NCBI RefSeq assembly: GCF_036320965.1
Contig: NC_092250.1
Location: forward strand, 12,566,600 to 12,630,599
Direction of reading: 5' to 3'
Source: Panulirus ornatus
Taxonomy: Eukaryota; Arthropoda; Malacostraca; Decapoda; Palinuridae
DNA length: 64,000 bases
The notes beneath the pieces are model-generated. The model was not told the origin of the DNA. It did not search any database and worked only from the letters and a program-made list of their open reading frames with translations. Below are positions 1-11,552 of this stretch, in pieces (within the stretch, counting starts at the first letter, position 1; every line of letters starts with the position of its first letter). The translations under genes were made by a program, and so were the position numbers.

Positions 1-2070
1 ATATGACAGTGAGTGACACTCATTCTATGAGGTACAAATATTCTGGCGCCCGAAAAGAGACCGGCATTCCTACATTCTTTTATAATTTTGCGTTCTGCAG
101 ACACTGATACATTGCAGGTTACTTTATTATGATATTTGCGTGTTTATTTCAGTCTTGTGCACTCCCGTTAGTGCATATGGTTGAGACACTAGGACTGATG
201 ATTAGCGCGAATAGAGGCAGTGTGAGCTATTCTGCCATCACCTCCAATGTCCTCTTCGCGTGCTGAGTGAAGAACAGAGGCTGGCGACTATGGGACTCAC
301 GAGCTGAGCCCTGTTATCTCGCAGTACACGCAGGTCGCGTTGGAGGACCTGAACAGACAGACAGACAGATGACCGAACAAATCGTATTGACAGCAGAGCA
401 CAAACAGACAGACGTGATGATGGTATAGGTGGAATATAAGTCATCTGACTTAGCATCAGGAGCAAGTAAGTTCATCCGCGTGTTGTAGACCTTTCCCCAA
501 GTGATACAAGCTAGATAATCAGCCATATGGCACCTATGATGTGCTGTTAATCCCAGCGTTCCCTGAACTTCACCCACACAGTGAATCACAGAGAATTAAG
601 GTCTTCGTCAGCCTCTCTCAAGACCTGGATCAGGGCTATACGCTTGCAAAGCTGCTTACTTACATGGATGGATTTTTCAGTGATATTAAGGCTATACTGG
701 TCAAGGTTCTAAGCCGCCAGGACAGATCACTGAATAATACCTGCGACACCATGATTGAGTTACTCGGAAAGCCTATGGCCTAACTGAAGAGAATGCCAGG
801 ACGCAGTCTTGAGGTGTTGAACTTCAGGAAAATGGGATGTCATTGCAATTTGGTGTCCATATGCAGGGGCCACAGACGAGGCTGAGATACATGAAAAAGG
901 AGGATGTCATTGACTTATTGCTCAGGATCCACTTGGAAAAGTTTCGTTTCAGCCCGAAATCGTTGCTTTGTCCAGTTATAAGACGCAGCAGACCGAAACG
1001 GTGATGGGAAAAGCAGATACTGATTCTGAGACATCACTAATTGCCAACGACACCTCAAGATGAACCAGCTAACCCCAGTAGACTCACTCACCACGTCTGA
1101 GTCACCGGTCTCAGCTGGCTTACTCACCACGTCAAAGCATACACCCTCAGCTGTAGCGAATTCAGTGACTACACAAAAGATTAATGGCAAAATGGTATTA
1201 AAATTGGGTGAAAGTTCCACAACTTCTTTACTCAGTTTGATGGACAACGCTTCACCTAGCGAGTGAAGCATGAACACACAACAGCAGTAGCTCTCCAGGT
1301 CCCTGCTCGATATAAGGCTGAGTCCGCTACTATGGCCAAAAAGCCGCTAATGAGCCCAATCACCCACGCAACGATGTTACCAACTTCTGTTCCTGTCATC
1401 ACAAAACCAAAGGTGGAGGCAGTCGTCGGATTCTACTTAAGCCTATCCTACAACACTGATGCCAGCCCGTACCTTGTGACGTGCTACAGACTCCAACAGG
1501 ATCCGACACTACAAGTTCCTCCCTTACCCGAACGGCTTCTGTGGAGATGGAAGGAGATTCGGGCTTACGGGGTAACGGAGACGTTAGCTCGTGTCTTCCG
1601 TGAAGATCGGGCCGAAGGAAACGCCTGGAGAGGCAAGCTTTTATAAGTCCAGGTTATTCACGGTACCGTCACACTACTAAGTGAATCCGTGATGATTGTC
1701 GTCACCACTAACTTACCCCCCGGGAAATCTAATGCCACTTTTATACATAGTCGTATATTAGCACTCATCCTGGGCAACATCCACAGCATCAGATATTGAT
1801 ATTAAATCTGACGCCAGGGAAATCTGATGCCACAGTTATGCCTAATCCTCTATTTGCACTCATTCTGGGTTATGTTCAGGGCGTCAGGAATGGTGTTAAC
1901 ATGACCCCAGTACGTCGTATTTGAAGGTACTGCCGCTGCTCTCACCAGGCAAGCCATGTACAAGGTCGTCATATATATATACCCCGTGCATGTATATGAT
2001 GCTGAGAAATCAACGAAAACTCGAGACGTCCAACTTTAACATTAGGAAGACCCGTCTCTTGCCACAATAA
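1..2070. other. No recognisable gene; possible decayed upstream part of the Gypsy element
   Basis: Open frames here reach only about 80-127 codons (541-783, 1,060-1,266 and 1,263-1,646 on +) and show no motif I can name. Their position upstream of the integrase at 2,100-2,900 would suit decayed gag/pol, but no protease or RT signature is visible. An imperfect ~95-bp direct duplication lies at 1,722-1,790 and 1,817-1,885; both copies begin GGGAAATCT and share CACTCAT(C/T)CTGGG. Confidence 0.4.
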
Positions 2071-2078
2071 GGTGAACG

Positions 2079-2920
2079 GTGTACGTAAACTCGACTAGTT
2101 ACGTGCACAAGGAAGAGAGGATGCACCGAAAATCTGTCACGTCCGTAGGAGACGAGCAGAATGAATTTGTGGCCACAGCCACACACTCAGTTACCATGTG
2201 TCCTCCCATGAGTGTATTCACGCCTCGTTTTACTGGCCAGGAATGGGCCAGAGTGTCATCAGACTTTCGAAGTCATGGGATATGTGTCGAAGGCCTCTCG
2301 ATCGCGAGTGGATAACCAAGGCCACCCCTTTCATCCATTGCCCGATATATCAGAACCCAATCAGCGTGTGGCAGTGGATATATTGGGACCGTTCGAACCA
2401 CAGGTTCATGAGAGCTCCGGGTATTTACTGACTTGCGTTGACTTTACTGCACGCTAGCCTGGGGCAGCCCCCATTACCCTCGACCGTAGCCCAAGTTACG
2501 AGGCTGATTTTCGTCGTATTTCGATGCCCAGGCAAATGCTGAATGACAGAGGGACTGAATTCACTCCGGCCGTGGTGGAATACGTCCGCCATTTGATGTC
2601 GATTTAGGGGTCTGAGGCAAACTACCTACCATCCAACCGTCTTGAGTATAACTCTAAGTTGAACCAAAATGTTGCTGAGTATAGCGACAGAGCGACCGAG
2701 AAGCGCGGCTGCGCTACATAGCATCGTTCTTACTTGCTTATCGACAAGCACCTCAGAGCTCTCTCAAGCTGTAACCATTCCAGTCAGTGCACGGTAGAGC
2801 TGTTACTGGACCATTGATAGTCGTCGATGAATCACGGAATAATGGCCAACCAGACGTAAAGGTCAGGACAACTTGAGTTTTGTGATTGGCCTGGCTGATC
2901 GACCTATAATGCGACGTAAC
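2079..2920 (+). pseudogene. Ty3/Gypsy-type retrotransposon integrase, decayed
   Basis: This is a remnant of an LTR-retrotransposon integrase, the enzyme that joins element cDNA to the host chromosome. A zinc-binding-region piece with FYWPGMGQ lies near 2,228. The core follows in another frame: VAVDILGP carries the first catalytic Asp at 2,377-2,379, then LLTCVDFTAR, then LNDRGTEFT with the second Asp at 2,545-2,547. A scrap of the TTYHP region before the catalytic Glu sits near 2,620. The C-terminal part shows LAYRQAPQSS (2,733) and VHGRAVTGPL (2,787). The reading frame changes near 2,240 and near 2,600, and there are stop codons, for example at 2,455. Motif order and spacing match Ty3/Gypsy integrases with an RRVAVDIxGP motif. 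No LTRs were found. It is non-functional as it stands. Confidence 0.82.
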
Positions 2921-2934
2921 CAAGAAGGAACCAA

Positions 2935-3468
2935 ACACGTGCAATAGAGTTGCTACAACCAAACAGGTACAATAGAGTTGCTACAACCAAACAGGTACAG
3001 TAGAGTTGCTACAACCAAACAGGTACGATAAAGTTGCTACAACCTAACAGGTACGATAGAGTTGCTACAACCAAACAGATACAATAGCGTTGCGACAACC
3101 AAACAGGTACAATAGAGTTGCTACAACCAAACAGGTACAATAGAGTTGCTACAACCAAACAGATACAATAGCGTTGCGACAACCAAACAGATAAGATAGA
3201 GTTGCTACAACCAAACAGGTACAATAGAGTTGCTACAACCAAACAGATACAATAGAGTTGCTACAACCAAACAGATACAATAGAGTTGCTACAACCAAAC
3301 AGGTACAATAGAGTTGCTACAACCAAACAGGTACAATAGAGTTGCTACAACCAAACAGGTACAATAGAGTTGCTACAACCAAACAGGTACAATAGAGTTG
3401 CTACAACCAAACAGATACAATAGAGTTGCTACAACCAAACAGGTACAATAGAGTTGCTACAACCAAAA
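2935..3468. repeat. 28-bp minisatellite, about 19 copies
   Basis: A 28-bp unit (GAGTTGCTACAACCAAACAG followed by GTACAATA) is repeated with few substitutions (GGTAC or GATAC variants, TTGCGAC in some copies). It starts where the Gypsy integrase C-terminus decays, so the array appears to have grown inside or at the end of the element. The 28-bp period is not a multiple of 3, so it is not a coding repeat. Confidence 0.95.
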
Positions 3469-3469
3469 A

Positions 3470-6010
3470 ACTGTAACTTGGACACTGAAAGCTGGTAGGC
3501 CATAGCTTGTTACTGCTTCTTTAACAAAACAGAAAACTCGGTCTGTGGAAGACCCGATCGAAGTTAATCAGATCATGAAGCCTCAGCTGTGTAGCCGCTG
3601 CGGGAAACTGGGAAAAAAAAGAGACTTTACGTCAATACTAAACAAATGCTGTACATCCCAGGTTAGGCCTAGTTTGACTTGCGAACAAACAGATTGCTAG
3701 AGGACCCTCTGGCCGAGGGACATTTTGCATCAGTAGAGTCAACATCGTATTAACAGATAGTAGGAGAGCTTCGCACAGTGCACAGTGTTGAAGCGAACAG
3801 AAACGTTCCTGCGGAAGCAGTAATTACTACGGGACGGTACTCCATTAGGAGGACCGAAGCATGTTCGTAGATAGGTGCAGCGAATCCTCGGTAGATGGAC
3901 TTTCCAACTCGACCAGTGCGCGCGAACCCACTCTCTCCACCACAGAAATTTGACCCAGTTGAGCAAGAGACCCATGGAACGGGAGCAGATAGATGGGCGC
4001 TACTGGGAAATCCTCGTGCTTTTCAGTGGCTGTCAGCATATTAAATGATCATAGGCGAATAAATAATATTGCTCTGATGCGTTGTATGACCAGCTGTCAG
4101 TATCAGCTAAGGCAGCTAAGGTAACTAATTCAGAGGTCACTGAAGCTTAATCAAGCAAAGCGATGATCCAGATTCCATCGCGCAAGAGTCGAAAACTGAT
4201 GCATTATTACGCTCGTGAGCCAATTAGCCTTTCTGACTCACCATCGCTATGTGATGAAAATCATAGCTGGAATCAAGGGTGTGAAATGTCTTTGTCAGTG
4301 ACGTTCTATTATGTAGCGAGACCCTAGACTTGGCAGTGGCTTCTAGCTGGGGATGAGCACCGTGTCACACTGCTAGTCTGGCGTATATACAGATCTCCCG
4401 GTCGTACTGCCGAGATTGTAAGATATACGTATTGATGCAGAGACTTGTTTTTTTTTAAGTTCTGCAGTGTGGCAGAAATCTGACACTATTATTCTGACTA
4501 ATATGGTGGCGAATTTAGTGATATGATGTAGAAAAATACAAAAATACATACTATTAACGAAGCTGAAAGAATATAATACTTTCCTTGCTGAATTGTCCTT
4601 TTTTTCTATCTATGCTTATGATACCAGTCAGAAAAGTTAATCCAGTTCTCAGATTCAACTGAGAACGTATAACAGTACTCACGAACGTCAGTTAGAGGAA
4701 GCGGATATTATTTTCATCATTAAGAAAAAGCATTGCAGATTAAGCTGAAGTGGTGAGGATGAAGTAGTGGTCCGAGCTGGAACTGTGAGTGGTAAAGGAT
4801 GAAGCTAGCCCCCACAGAGCGTAGAGGAGGTGACCAAGAGGAAAAGAATGAACATGAGCAATTATCTAGCAATGGGATTCACGTAGTGAAGGACTGTCGA
4901 ATGAGGCGTCAGTTCTCCGTGAGCTAAAGATGAATCATACAGCAAATTTCTATTCTGACAAACTCCATGTATTACCTCAGGAGACTTGACTGAACAGACT
5001 ACCTAAAGAGCTTGAATTTGTTGAAGATCCTGAAAGTTTTGGACAAAGTTTAAGAGGCCAGCTATCATGGAGTGGAACTGGCTGTTAAGATGATGAAACC
5101 ACCATACAGTCGTCGGGACAACTTATCCTCCAGCCTGTAGCTTTGTAAGGACAAATGTTTTCGAAGTTCACCTGGTTTTGGTCACACCGCAAGTGAAATG
5201 TCACCTCTGGCGGAGGATATCTTGCTCACTTGGCGAAAGAGAGAATATTTTCTTCCGAAAATTCTCGCTACAAAAGAAGATAAAAATGTCCATTATTTTC
5301 CTTGGAGTAGAATAGACAAAGAGCTGCAGGAGACCCATTGAAGGGGTTCCTTGGGTAATGAAACTGAAGATAAGAGATCATTAAGGACAGTGTTCAGAGT
5401 TGAAGCTGAACAAGAAGTGGGACAAGAAAACGCTCGTCTTGAGCACTACACCACTCTCAGCTGACATTGGACAAAGGTGTCTGTGACATCGTGAAATAGA
5501 AATAAGTAAATGAATAGATTGATGCGATATATAAGCCATGCAAGCAAGCGAGTTAACAGATAGTGAAGGAAAGGTTAGATTGTTACTGTTAATGAGTTCT
5601 GTTGATGAGGATAAAATCGTTTGTGCTGAAAGAACTAACCAGGTCACTATATGTAGATTCAACCGATTCTTTTAATCTGTTGGTTGACCATGTACACAGC
5701 TAGGGCTCCGTCAAGCAGGTGTTGGGTCGATGGAGAGAGCTATGTCATAACATGTTGGCCTTTGCATCATGAAGGGCTGGTCTCATGAACAGTAGAACAT
5801 GACAACTGTAGAAGACCATGTCGTGAAACCGCTCAAGTGAATCAAAAGCCATTCGCTTAGGCAGATGTCAAGTCTCAGTAGGTGAACATTTGAGTCCATA
5901 CAGAGGTCAGGTAGCTATCAAGAAGAATAATTTCATATCCTCTGCATGAACCGAAAAAAAAAAAAGGAATACGCTAAAGATCAAAATTTTGTATATTTAC
6001 TTGAGGATGA
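3470..6010. other. Long gene-free stretch, mostly unclassified
   Basis: No open frame beyond about 93 codons and no confident motif. Short A- or T-runs occur. The strand bias and GAAG-rich text at 4,740-5,640 look like old LINE sequence, but I could not place a diagnostic motif. I see no promoter, splice pattern or RNA gene. Confidence 0.4.
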
Positions 6011-6012
6011 AA

Positions 6013-6025
6013 CGTGGTCTGCGAA

Positions 6026-6099
<74 letters not shown>

Positions 6100-6111
6100 T
6101 TCGCAGACCAT
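6013..6111. repeat. (TA)n tract inside a 14-bp inverted repeat
   Basis: A (TA)n run (about 6,028-6,097) is flanked on the left by TGGTCTGCGAAGAA and on the right by its exact reverse complement, TTCTTCGCAGACCA. The whole block is one near-perfect palindrome that could extrude as a cruciform. Confidence 0.9.
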
Positions 6112-6136
6112 ATATATATATATATATATATATATG
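6111..6136. repeat. (TA)n microsatellite
   Basis: A short (TA)n run directly continuing into the mariner-like MITE; it probably was one tract with 6,302-6,360 before the MITE inserted. Confidence 0.85.
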
Positions 6137-6301
6137 TATAGGGTGTCCCAAAAAATGTACTCATTTTTTGACACCCTATAACTCGCTGAATTTTTTCTTT
6201 TTCAGATCCAATTGACCCTGGGAAAAAAAAGAACAAAAAAAACGTCAGTGAGTTATAGGGTGTCAAAAAGTGAGTACATTTTTTTTGGGGGGGGGAACAC
6301 C

Positions 6302-6307
<6 letters not shown>
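6137..6307. mobile_element. Mariner-like MITE with long terminal inverted repeats
   Basis: The element opens with TATAGGGTGTCCCAAAAAAT and closes with a matching inverted end (CATTTTTTTTGGGG..ACACCGTATA). The arms are about 60 bp and include ACCCTATAACTC on the left and GAGTTATAGGGTG on the right. Each arm holds a smaller inverted repeat (GGGTGTC..GACACCC), so the arms can fold on themselves as well as on each other. The length is about 170 bp with no ORF. TA on both sides fits the TA target site of the Tc1/mariner superfamily. A G-run interrupts the right end. It is non-autonomous. Confidence 0.72.

Positions 6308-6360
<53 letters not shown>
6302..6360. repeat. (TA)n microsatellite, tail of the short element
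   Basis: About 58 bp of (TA)n lie between the MITE and the 3' end of the minus-strand short element at 6,361-6,470. Confidence 0.95.
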
Positions 6361-6363
<3 letters not shown>

Positions 6364-6470
6364 TTTTTCTTTCTTTTAAACTATTTGCCATTTCCCGCGT
6401 TAGCGAGGTAGCGTTAAGAACAGAGGACTGGGCCTTTTTTGGAATATTCTCACCTGGCCCCCTCTGTTCC
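6361..6470 (-). mobile_element. LINE-derived short element, 5'-truncated
   Basis: On the minus strand it ends CGCTAACGCGGGAAATGGC, then a T/A-rich stretch and (TA)n. It carries the 3' tail and about 60 bp of the inner 5'-UTR-like part (GGGCC..GAATATTCTCACCTGG as read on +). The 5' half present in full copies, such as 59,140-59,381, is missing. Confidence 0.85.
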
Positions 6471-6748
6471 TGAGCATATGATCAAGGTAAGTTGTACCGT
6501 CGTGCAACGGGAATGAAGAAGATAACTCCAGATGTGAATAAGTTTCCGGGAGGAGAACATCAGACAATCTAAGCTTGTTGCCAGACGCTGCTGCCACGAA
6601 GAGCCTGTGCCGCTGGTGGATGAGCTGGGCGCTACCCTGGAGACGAAACTTCAGCGGTGTTTTTCGAGATATAATGTGCATCCCCAGGGCATTACTGGTT
6701 GAGGAAATCCTTTCATTGAAGCTAATCCAGAACAAATTGGAGCTCAGT

Positions 6749-6749
<1 letters not shown>

Positions 6750-6807
<58 letters not shown>
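6750..6807. repeat. (GA)n microsatellite
   Basis: About 29 uninterrupted GA units. Frames reading RERERE or LSLSLS across it are artefacts of the dinucleotide. Confidence 0.98.
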
Positions 6808-6808
<1 letters not shown>

Positions 6809-6809
6809 T

Positions 6810-7421
6810 GGTACGCCGCAATGGTGCTTTCATAGTATACAACACGGAAATAATGCTTGACATATTCTGGACGAAATGCCGTAAAAAAAAGAGGGGTGGG
6901 GGGGGCGTTTGTGGTCCTCATGCACACTCAGAAACATGAATACAGGAAGGAAATGACTGTGCAAACAAGAGGAAATGCGAGAATACCTTTCCCTCTACTC
7001 CTGCTGATATGGGACGGGATCTCTGTAACTTTTCGTACCCAGGTGTGTCTCTAGGAGCAATATCATTATTCCGATTATCATTTTCTAATATTTTCTTTCC
7101 CTAAGTGATCAACCCGTTTGTGAATCAGGTTTTTTTTTTTAAATTTTAAGCAAGTTATATTTCTATTCTCACTAGCATCATTTTACTTTTTTTTTTTTTC
7201 TTTTAGTTCATCAACACAGCCGTAATTACATCTGAGACTTTTTGGACATGGATTTTACTCATGGATTCCATATAAATTCCTGTTCGGGTATATAACCTAG
7301 AACAACTTGGCTGTTCATATGCCTTATTAACGCTGGTAGAGACGTTGGCGTTGGGATGTCGCGAAATATGATAGATGAACTACCTTGTTTGAAACAAGGC
7401 TAACCACCACAGCACTGAATG

Positions 7422-7425
<4 letters not shown>
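6810..7425. other. Unclassified spacer
   Basis: Unique-looking A/T-rich DNA with a poly-A/G run near 6,880 and T-runs near 7,130 and 7,190. No supported gene. Confidence 0.4.

Positions 7426-7469
<44 letters not shown>
7426..7469. repeat. (GT)n microsatellite
   Basis: 22 GT units without interruption. Confidence 0.98.
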
Positions 7470-7471
<2 letters not shown>

Positions 7472-7790
7472 TGGACTGAGTATTCCAGTCTCTGACGCCC
7501 GCCTCTGTCATGACGGTCATACCTAGAGTGATATAATACAGTATGAGGTACAGTACCTCGGTCTGTATGGAGATGGCAGTAGTGTCCACCAGCAGGTTGA
7601 TGACGTGAGCGATCGTCGCCTTAGACCTTAAGTCACAGAGAAACAGGTCTGGTGATCCCTGGATTCCAGGTGACTACCTGGAACTTTGTACCAAGTTATG
7701 TGACGGTGGCAGCACAAGAGACTCTGCCGTGTCATAAGGAAACAGCAGCTGGCTCACCTCCCACGCCACTCCCACTCCCTAGCAGACTGC

Positions 7791-7793
<3 letters not shown>

Positions 7794-7872
<79 letters not shown>
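7794..7872. repeat. (CT)n microsatellite
   Basis: About 39 CT units, one of several CT arrays of similar length (70-80 bp) in this window. Confidence 0.98.
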
Positions 7873-7874
<2 letters not shown>

Positions 7875-7887
7875 AAACCCTCTCATT

Positions 7888-7985
7888 TACCCCTTAATCA
7901 CTCCAACCGTAAAGACTTTAAATAACCGTGGTGACGTAAGCCACCCTTGACGCAGACCCACCTTGAAACACTCACTCTTGTCCCA
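7888..7985 (-). pseudogene. LINE reverse transcriptase scrap
   Basis: The minus strand reads FKVGLRQGWLTSPRLFKVF, which lines up with NVGLRQGCVMSPWLFNLF in the intact RT frame at 43,079-44,359. This stretch forms part of the RT palm. The copy is diverged (CVMSP changed to WLTSP, DG changed to VG) and only about 33 codons survive, next to a (CT)n array. Confidence 0.75.
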
Positions 7986-8204
7986 TCTTGAACGCACGGA
8001 GAGTACAGTATCATCAAAGACCTTCTCGCTACTGAATGCAGCGCAGCCTTTTGGGGTACAAGATCTCTTGGACCAGAGGCTTGCTGGGGTCAGAGCAGCA
8101 TATAGTGGTGTTACCGGGCTCCTCTTGTTGGGGCTAGGCTTCGAGTGAGAAGTCACCTTTTAGAGAACGAGAGGACCGTTCTGTTGATGAACTCGCAACC
8201 AACA

Positions 8205-8333
8205 ACAATGGTAATTGTAGAAATTATAATAATAGTTATAATAATAATGATATTCACATTATTGTTTTTATTATCATTATTATCATTATTATTATCATTA
8301 TTATTATTTATTATTATCGTTATTATTATTATC

Positions 8334-8364
<31 letters not shown>

Positions 8365-8515
8365 TTTATTATTATTACTATTATTATTATTATTATTATT
8401 ACTATTATTGTTATTATTATTATCATTATTATTATTATTGTTATTATAGTAGTAATTATACCAGTCGTCGAAGTAATGATAGTAGTAGTAGCGATAGTAG
8501 TAATAGAAATAGTGG
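8205..8515. repeat. Imperfect (ATT)n/(TTA)n array passing into (AGT)n
   Basis: A long trinucleotide array, mostly TTA/ATT with ATC, ACT and GTT variants, followed by an AGT-rich part at 8,476-8,515. The poly-Tyr/Ile and poly-Asn frames come from the repeat. Confidence 0.95.
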
Positions 8516-8898
8516 TACGTACGGTATTTGCTAGTATGTACTAGTAGTACATACCCTATCCGGAAAGTTTTCATGAATATGGAGTTATGAATATTTGTAA
8601 CAGTAACACCTGAGGCAACGCGACTCAAGATGTGAATTGTGATTCATTAAAACGAGTCTATATGACACATACAAAAAGAAAAGAAGTAACGAACACATGA
8701 ACAGTGTGGGTCCCGCAGGATGGTTGTGGCTGGTGTGCCCTGAACTTCAAGCCTTTCTTGGTGCATAATGATGAATATGTTAATGAGCCTCCGGAAGTTA
8801 CCGTGATATAATCTGCATATCTTGACCCATGGCGCAGGTGGTCACCACCCTGACTAATTAATATCCTCCTTAACTCCACCTTATCTCTCACGCCCGAC

Positions 8899-8900
<2 letters not shown>
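8516..8900. other. Unclassified spacer
   Basis: No ORF with recognisable content and no repeat unit seen before the (CA)n at 8,901. Confidence 0.4.

Positions 8901-8941
<41 letters not shown>
8901..8941. repeat. (CA)n microsatellite
   Basis: 20 CA units. Confidence 0.98.
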
Positions 8942-8942
<1 letters not shown>

Positions 8943-8962
8943 ACTCACATGCATACGAGCAT

Positions 8963-9055
8963 CATCAAAGCCCTTGTGGTGTGGCGGTTAGCGTTGCTGA
9001 CTTTGGCTCATTCACGGGCCGCCCGAGGTCAGCCGATAATTTCTCAGTCTCTCTC
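8963..9055 (+). mobile_element. tRNA-derived SINE fragment
   Basis: GTGGTGTGGCGGTTAGCGTT resembles a pol III A box region of a tRNA-derived SINE. CATTCACGGGCCGC is shared with the SINE at 62,410-62,536. The B box is degraded (CGAGGTCAGCC). It abuts (CA)n on its 5' side. Confidence 0.5.
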
Positions 9056-9069
9056 ATTTGACTTTTTTT

Positions 9070-10220
9070 TTAACCTCTGTAGTTTCCTCCTGACCTTTCG
9101 TGACTTTCTGTTGTATACCTCCTAATCACACGCACTCCTTCCATGCGGATACCTTTCTTACATCCCTCTCTTCTCTTTCACTAAGATATAAACTTCCTCA
9201 TTACCATTCACTGTTTTATCACACGACCATATCCTTCCCTCCGCATACCTCACATTTCACAGTCATATAAACGCTGCTTCTCTAGATACCGTCTTCTCAG
9301 TGTACTCGTCCCTTGTCTTGTTTACTCTCACCTTACGCCACTCTTCGGTCAATGCTTCTTCGTATCTGCACACACACCTCTTTCTACGATCCCTCGTTTT
9401 CCCTACTTTCGTCCCACCCATGTCATTTCCTCATTCCCTAAAGCCACCACGAAGTGTAACAGTCGCCACCACAATAAATAAGAAAAAAAAAACCCAGCTC
9501 CTGTTGCCTCTCTCAACACATTCTCATCCAACACGCCTCTCAAACTGTCCGTAACCTAACGATGCCCTTTGAAATCCAACTCCACACACTTATATATACA
9601 TCATTTTTAACCATATACTTCTTTTCCTTGTAGGCAAAAATCTACAAACCGTTCACCATTTCAATAATTTCAGATATCCCACCCTCACCCTAATTGTACC
9701 CTTCATTGCTGCGCCACCCACTCTTGCATTAACATCCTTAATCCTGTACATCAGAATTGCAGAGACAAACGCACAGCTCTTCCCAGATCAGTTATCTTCC
9801 TTCCTTGCTCCTGCCAGGTACTTCTTCGGACATTCTGCATTCTCATCCACATCTCATCCACTTCCTTACTCTCTCTCTTGAGCACATTCTCACAGCTCCT
9901 CCTCCGTCAGGAGTACCAAGCCCGTCCTTTGTTCTCGTCCTCACACAAACCTTGGATTTTATCCCTCATACATTCAGAACTAAGACATCCAAGTTCCTCT
10001 CCTCGAACGTAGCACCTCTCCCTCCATGAGCCTTCGGGGGAACATCCTCGACCGGATCTATCTTCTGCTTTTTCTTTTGAAAGTAACGGTACAAGGAAGG
10101 GAGGGCTTACACCAATCCTCCCACCCCACCCTACCCTTTGTTCTTGCCTCTTATTAGTCGTCTTTTACGAAACGGGAGAGGTACGTGGATGGCTCCCTTA
10201 CTCTCCTGTCCCCAGGGAAT
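9070..10220 (-). mobile_element. Old, related LINE: endonuclease region plus 5' UTR
   Basis: Read on the minus strand from 10,220, it starts TATTCCCTGGGGACAGGAGA, passes a hairpin region (TCGTAAAAGACGACTAA), then an ORF start region with FEERNLDVLVLN near 9,990-10,010. That matches LEERNLDVLALSET in the young LINE at 18,260-18,320. Further on, DVNARVG near 9,725-9,745 matches the GDLNARV endonuclease motif. Frames are broken throughout. The 5' UTR can be aligned along its length with the first ~200 bp of the short element, so it documents that the short element's head is LINE 5' UTR. Only the 5' third of the element is present. Confidence 0.72.
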
Positions 10221-10499
10221 AGAGGAAAGTTGCTGTTTAGAATAGAGAATTTTGTGCGACTCACTTGTGATGGATGAAGAGTGAGTTTGTGTTTGGGGTT
10301 TGAATTTCGCCAGACCACCTGCAAGTGGCAGAGGGGGAGAGACAGAGACCTGGGCCAGGTCTGTCGTGCTGGTTCACTGTGTGTCACTCTCAGTATTAAC
10401 CCCGACACCCATAAAGACAAAGGAAACTCCTTTGGACAAGAACTGAACTTTGTATTGCAAAGTGGTCGCCTTGAGGCGCATGATCTAGTATTTGCTGGG

Positions 10500-10502
<3 letters not shown>

Positions 10503-10530
<28 letters not shown>
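10503..10530. repeat. (TA)n microsatellite
   Basis: 14 TA units that appear to be the tail of the old LINE 3' fragment to its right. Confidence 0.9.
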
Positions 10531-10700
10531 GACTACTTCGCTGTTTCCCAATGACCAAGGGAAAGGCAGGACCAGATAAAGAATAGCCTCATTTCCACAC
10601 ATCCAGTGTGTAAACGTCATGTATAATGAACCGGAACCAGAGCACCCCATCCACACCCAAGGCCCACAAGCCTCTCTCTGGTTCCCCCTTGCCTCTTCAT
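10531..10700 (-). mobile_element. Old LINE 3'-UTR fragment
   Basis: TTCGCTGTTTCCC follows the (TA)n as CGCTGTCTCCC does in the young LINE tail. GTCATGTATAATGAACCGGA corresponds to GTCATGTGTAATGCACCGAA at 14,990-15,006, and CCAAGGCCCACAAG to its CCAGGCCCCACAA. It is a heavily diverged copy of the long 3'-UTR type. Confidence 0.65.
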
Positions 10701-11552
10701 AAACCCTGATTCATGCCGATGACTGCTCTTTACCCCTTATATACCACTTCGTTCCGTTCGCTCCATCAGGTCTCCTCCTCCTCCTCCTCCACTACCTCTT
10801 CGCTCCCTCCACTTCTGAGCCGTTTAGAGGCTTGTATTTACCGACCTCTGCAAGGTAATGGAAATCAGGTATAGATGTTTTGCATCGAAAGGCTTTTCAC
10901 CTCAGGGGAATTGACGATGACGATTCGTCAAATCACCATAAAGGGTTATCGCTGAGGTGATGTAGACCAGGTAAATGAACGTTTTCAATCTGTGGCAAGT
11001 AAGTAGCTTGTCCCTGTATCACCGGAGGATTGGTAATGTCGGAGGTAGCAAGTTATATAGACTGCGTCAGACACATTATGGTGGCCCCACCCCTTGTAAT
11101 TACTCGAGAAAACCCGCCGACAGATTTAATGCTGATGAAGTCTAATTTCAGGGACGGAAATAGGAGTGGTGAGCGTTTTTTTTTGCGCTGAGGAAAACAG
11201 GTAACTGTTACTGGCATGAGGGAAAATGTTTGGTATAGAGGAGTGAGGTGCTTCGCACACGCCATGGTTCGTTTACCTTCCCTCAGTTCGGGTCATGGAC
11301 CAACGAACGAGGGGACACTCCTGTCGATGACCTTCTCGCTGAAAGGAAGTCCATCACTTCCCTGCTGCTGAACGTAGCGCAGGCAATAATGATAAAGCAT
11401 AATTAGACACCACTGCCCACCAGCCTACCGACCCTCCACAACCTGGCTCCTCAGGTATTCATTGCAGTCACTTGTGGTGGGAGTTTATGGAGGTGTACAT
11501 AATACCGATCTTTGATGTTTCAACATATCCGTAAGTAGATATTTGAAGACTT
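10701..11552. other. Unclassified spacer
   Basis: A (CCT)n run of about 8 units lies near 10,768-10,792. No coding or RNA feature is supported. Confidence 0.4.

Noticed and set aside
1..2070. LTR of the Gypsy element
   Set aside because: I searched by eye for a TG..CA-bounded direct repeat on both sides of the integrase and found none.
4740..5640. Old LINE coding strand
   Set aside because: Purine-rich strand and fragments such as SGKG and RIDKEL hinted at it, but no endonuclease or RT motif could be placed in order.
6028..6360. Poly-Ile/Tyr, Leu/Ser, Arg/Glu, Thr/His and Cys/Val frames over microsatellites
   Set aside because: Dinucleotide repeats are open in all frames by construction; none has a start context or flanking coding sequence.
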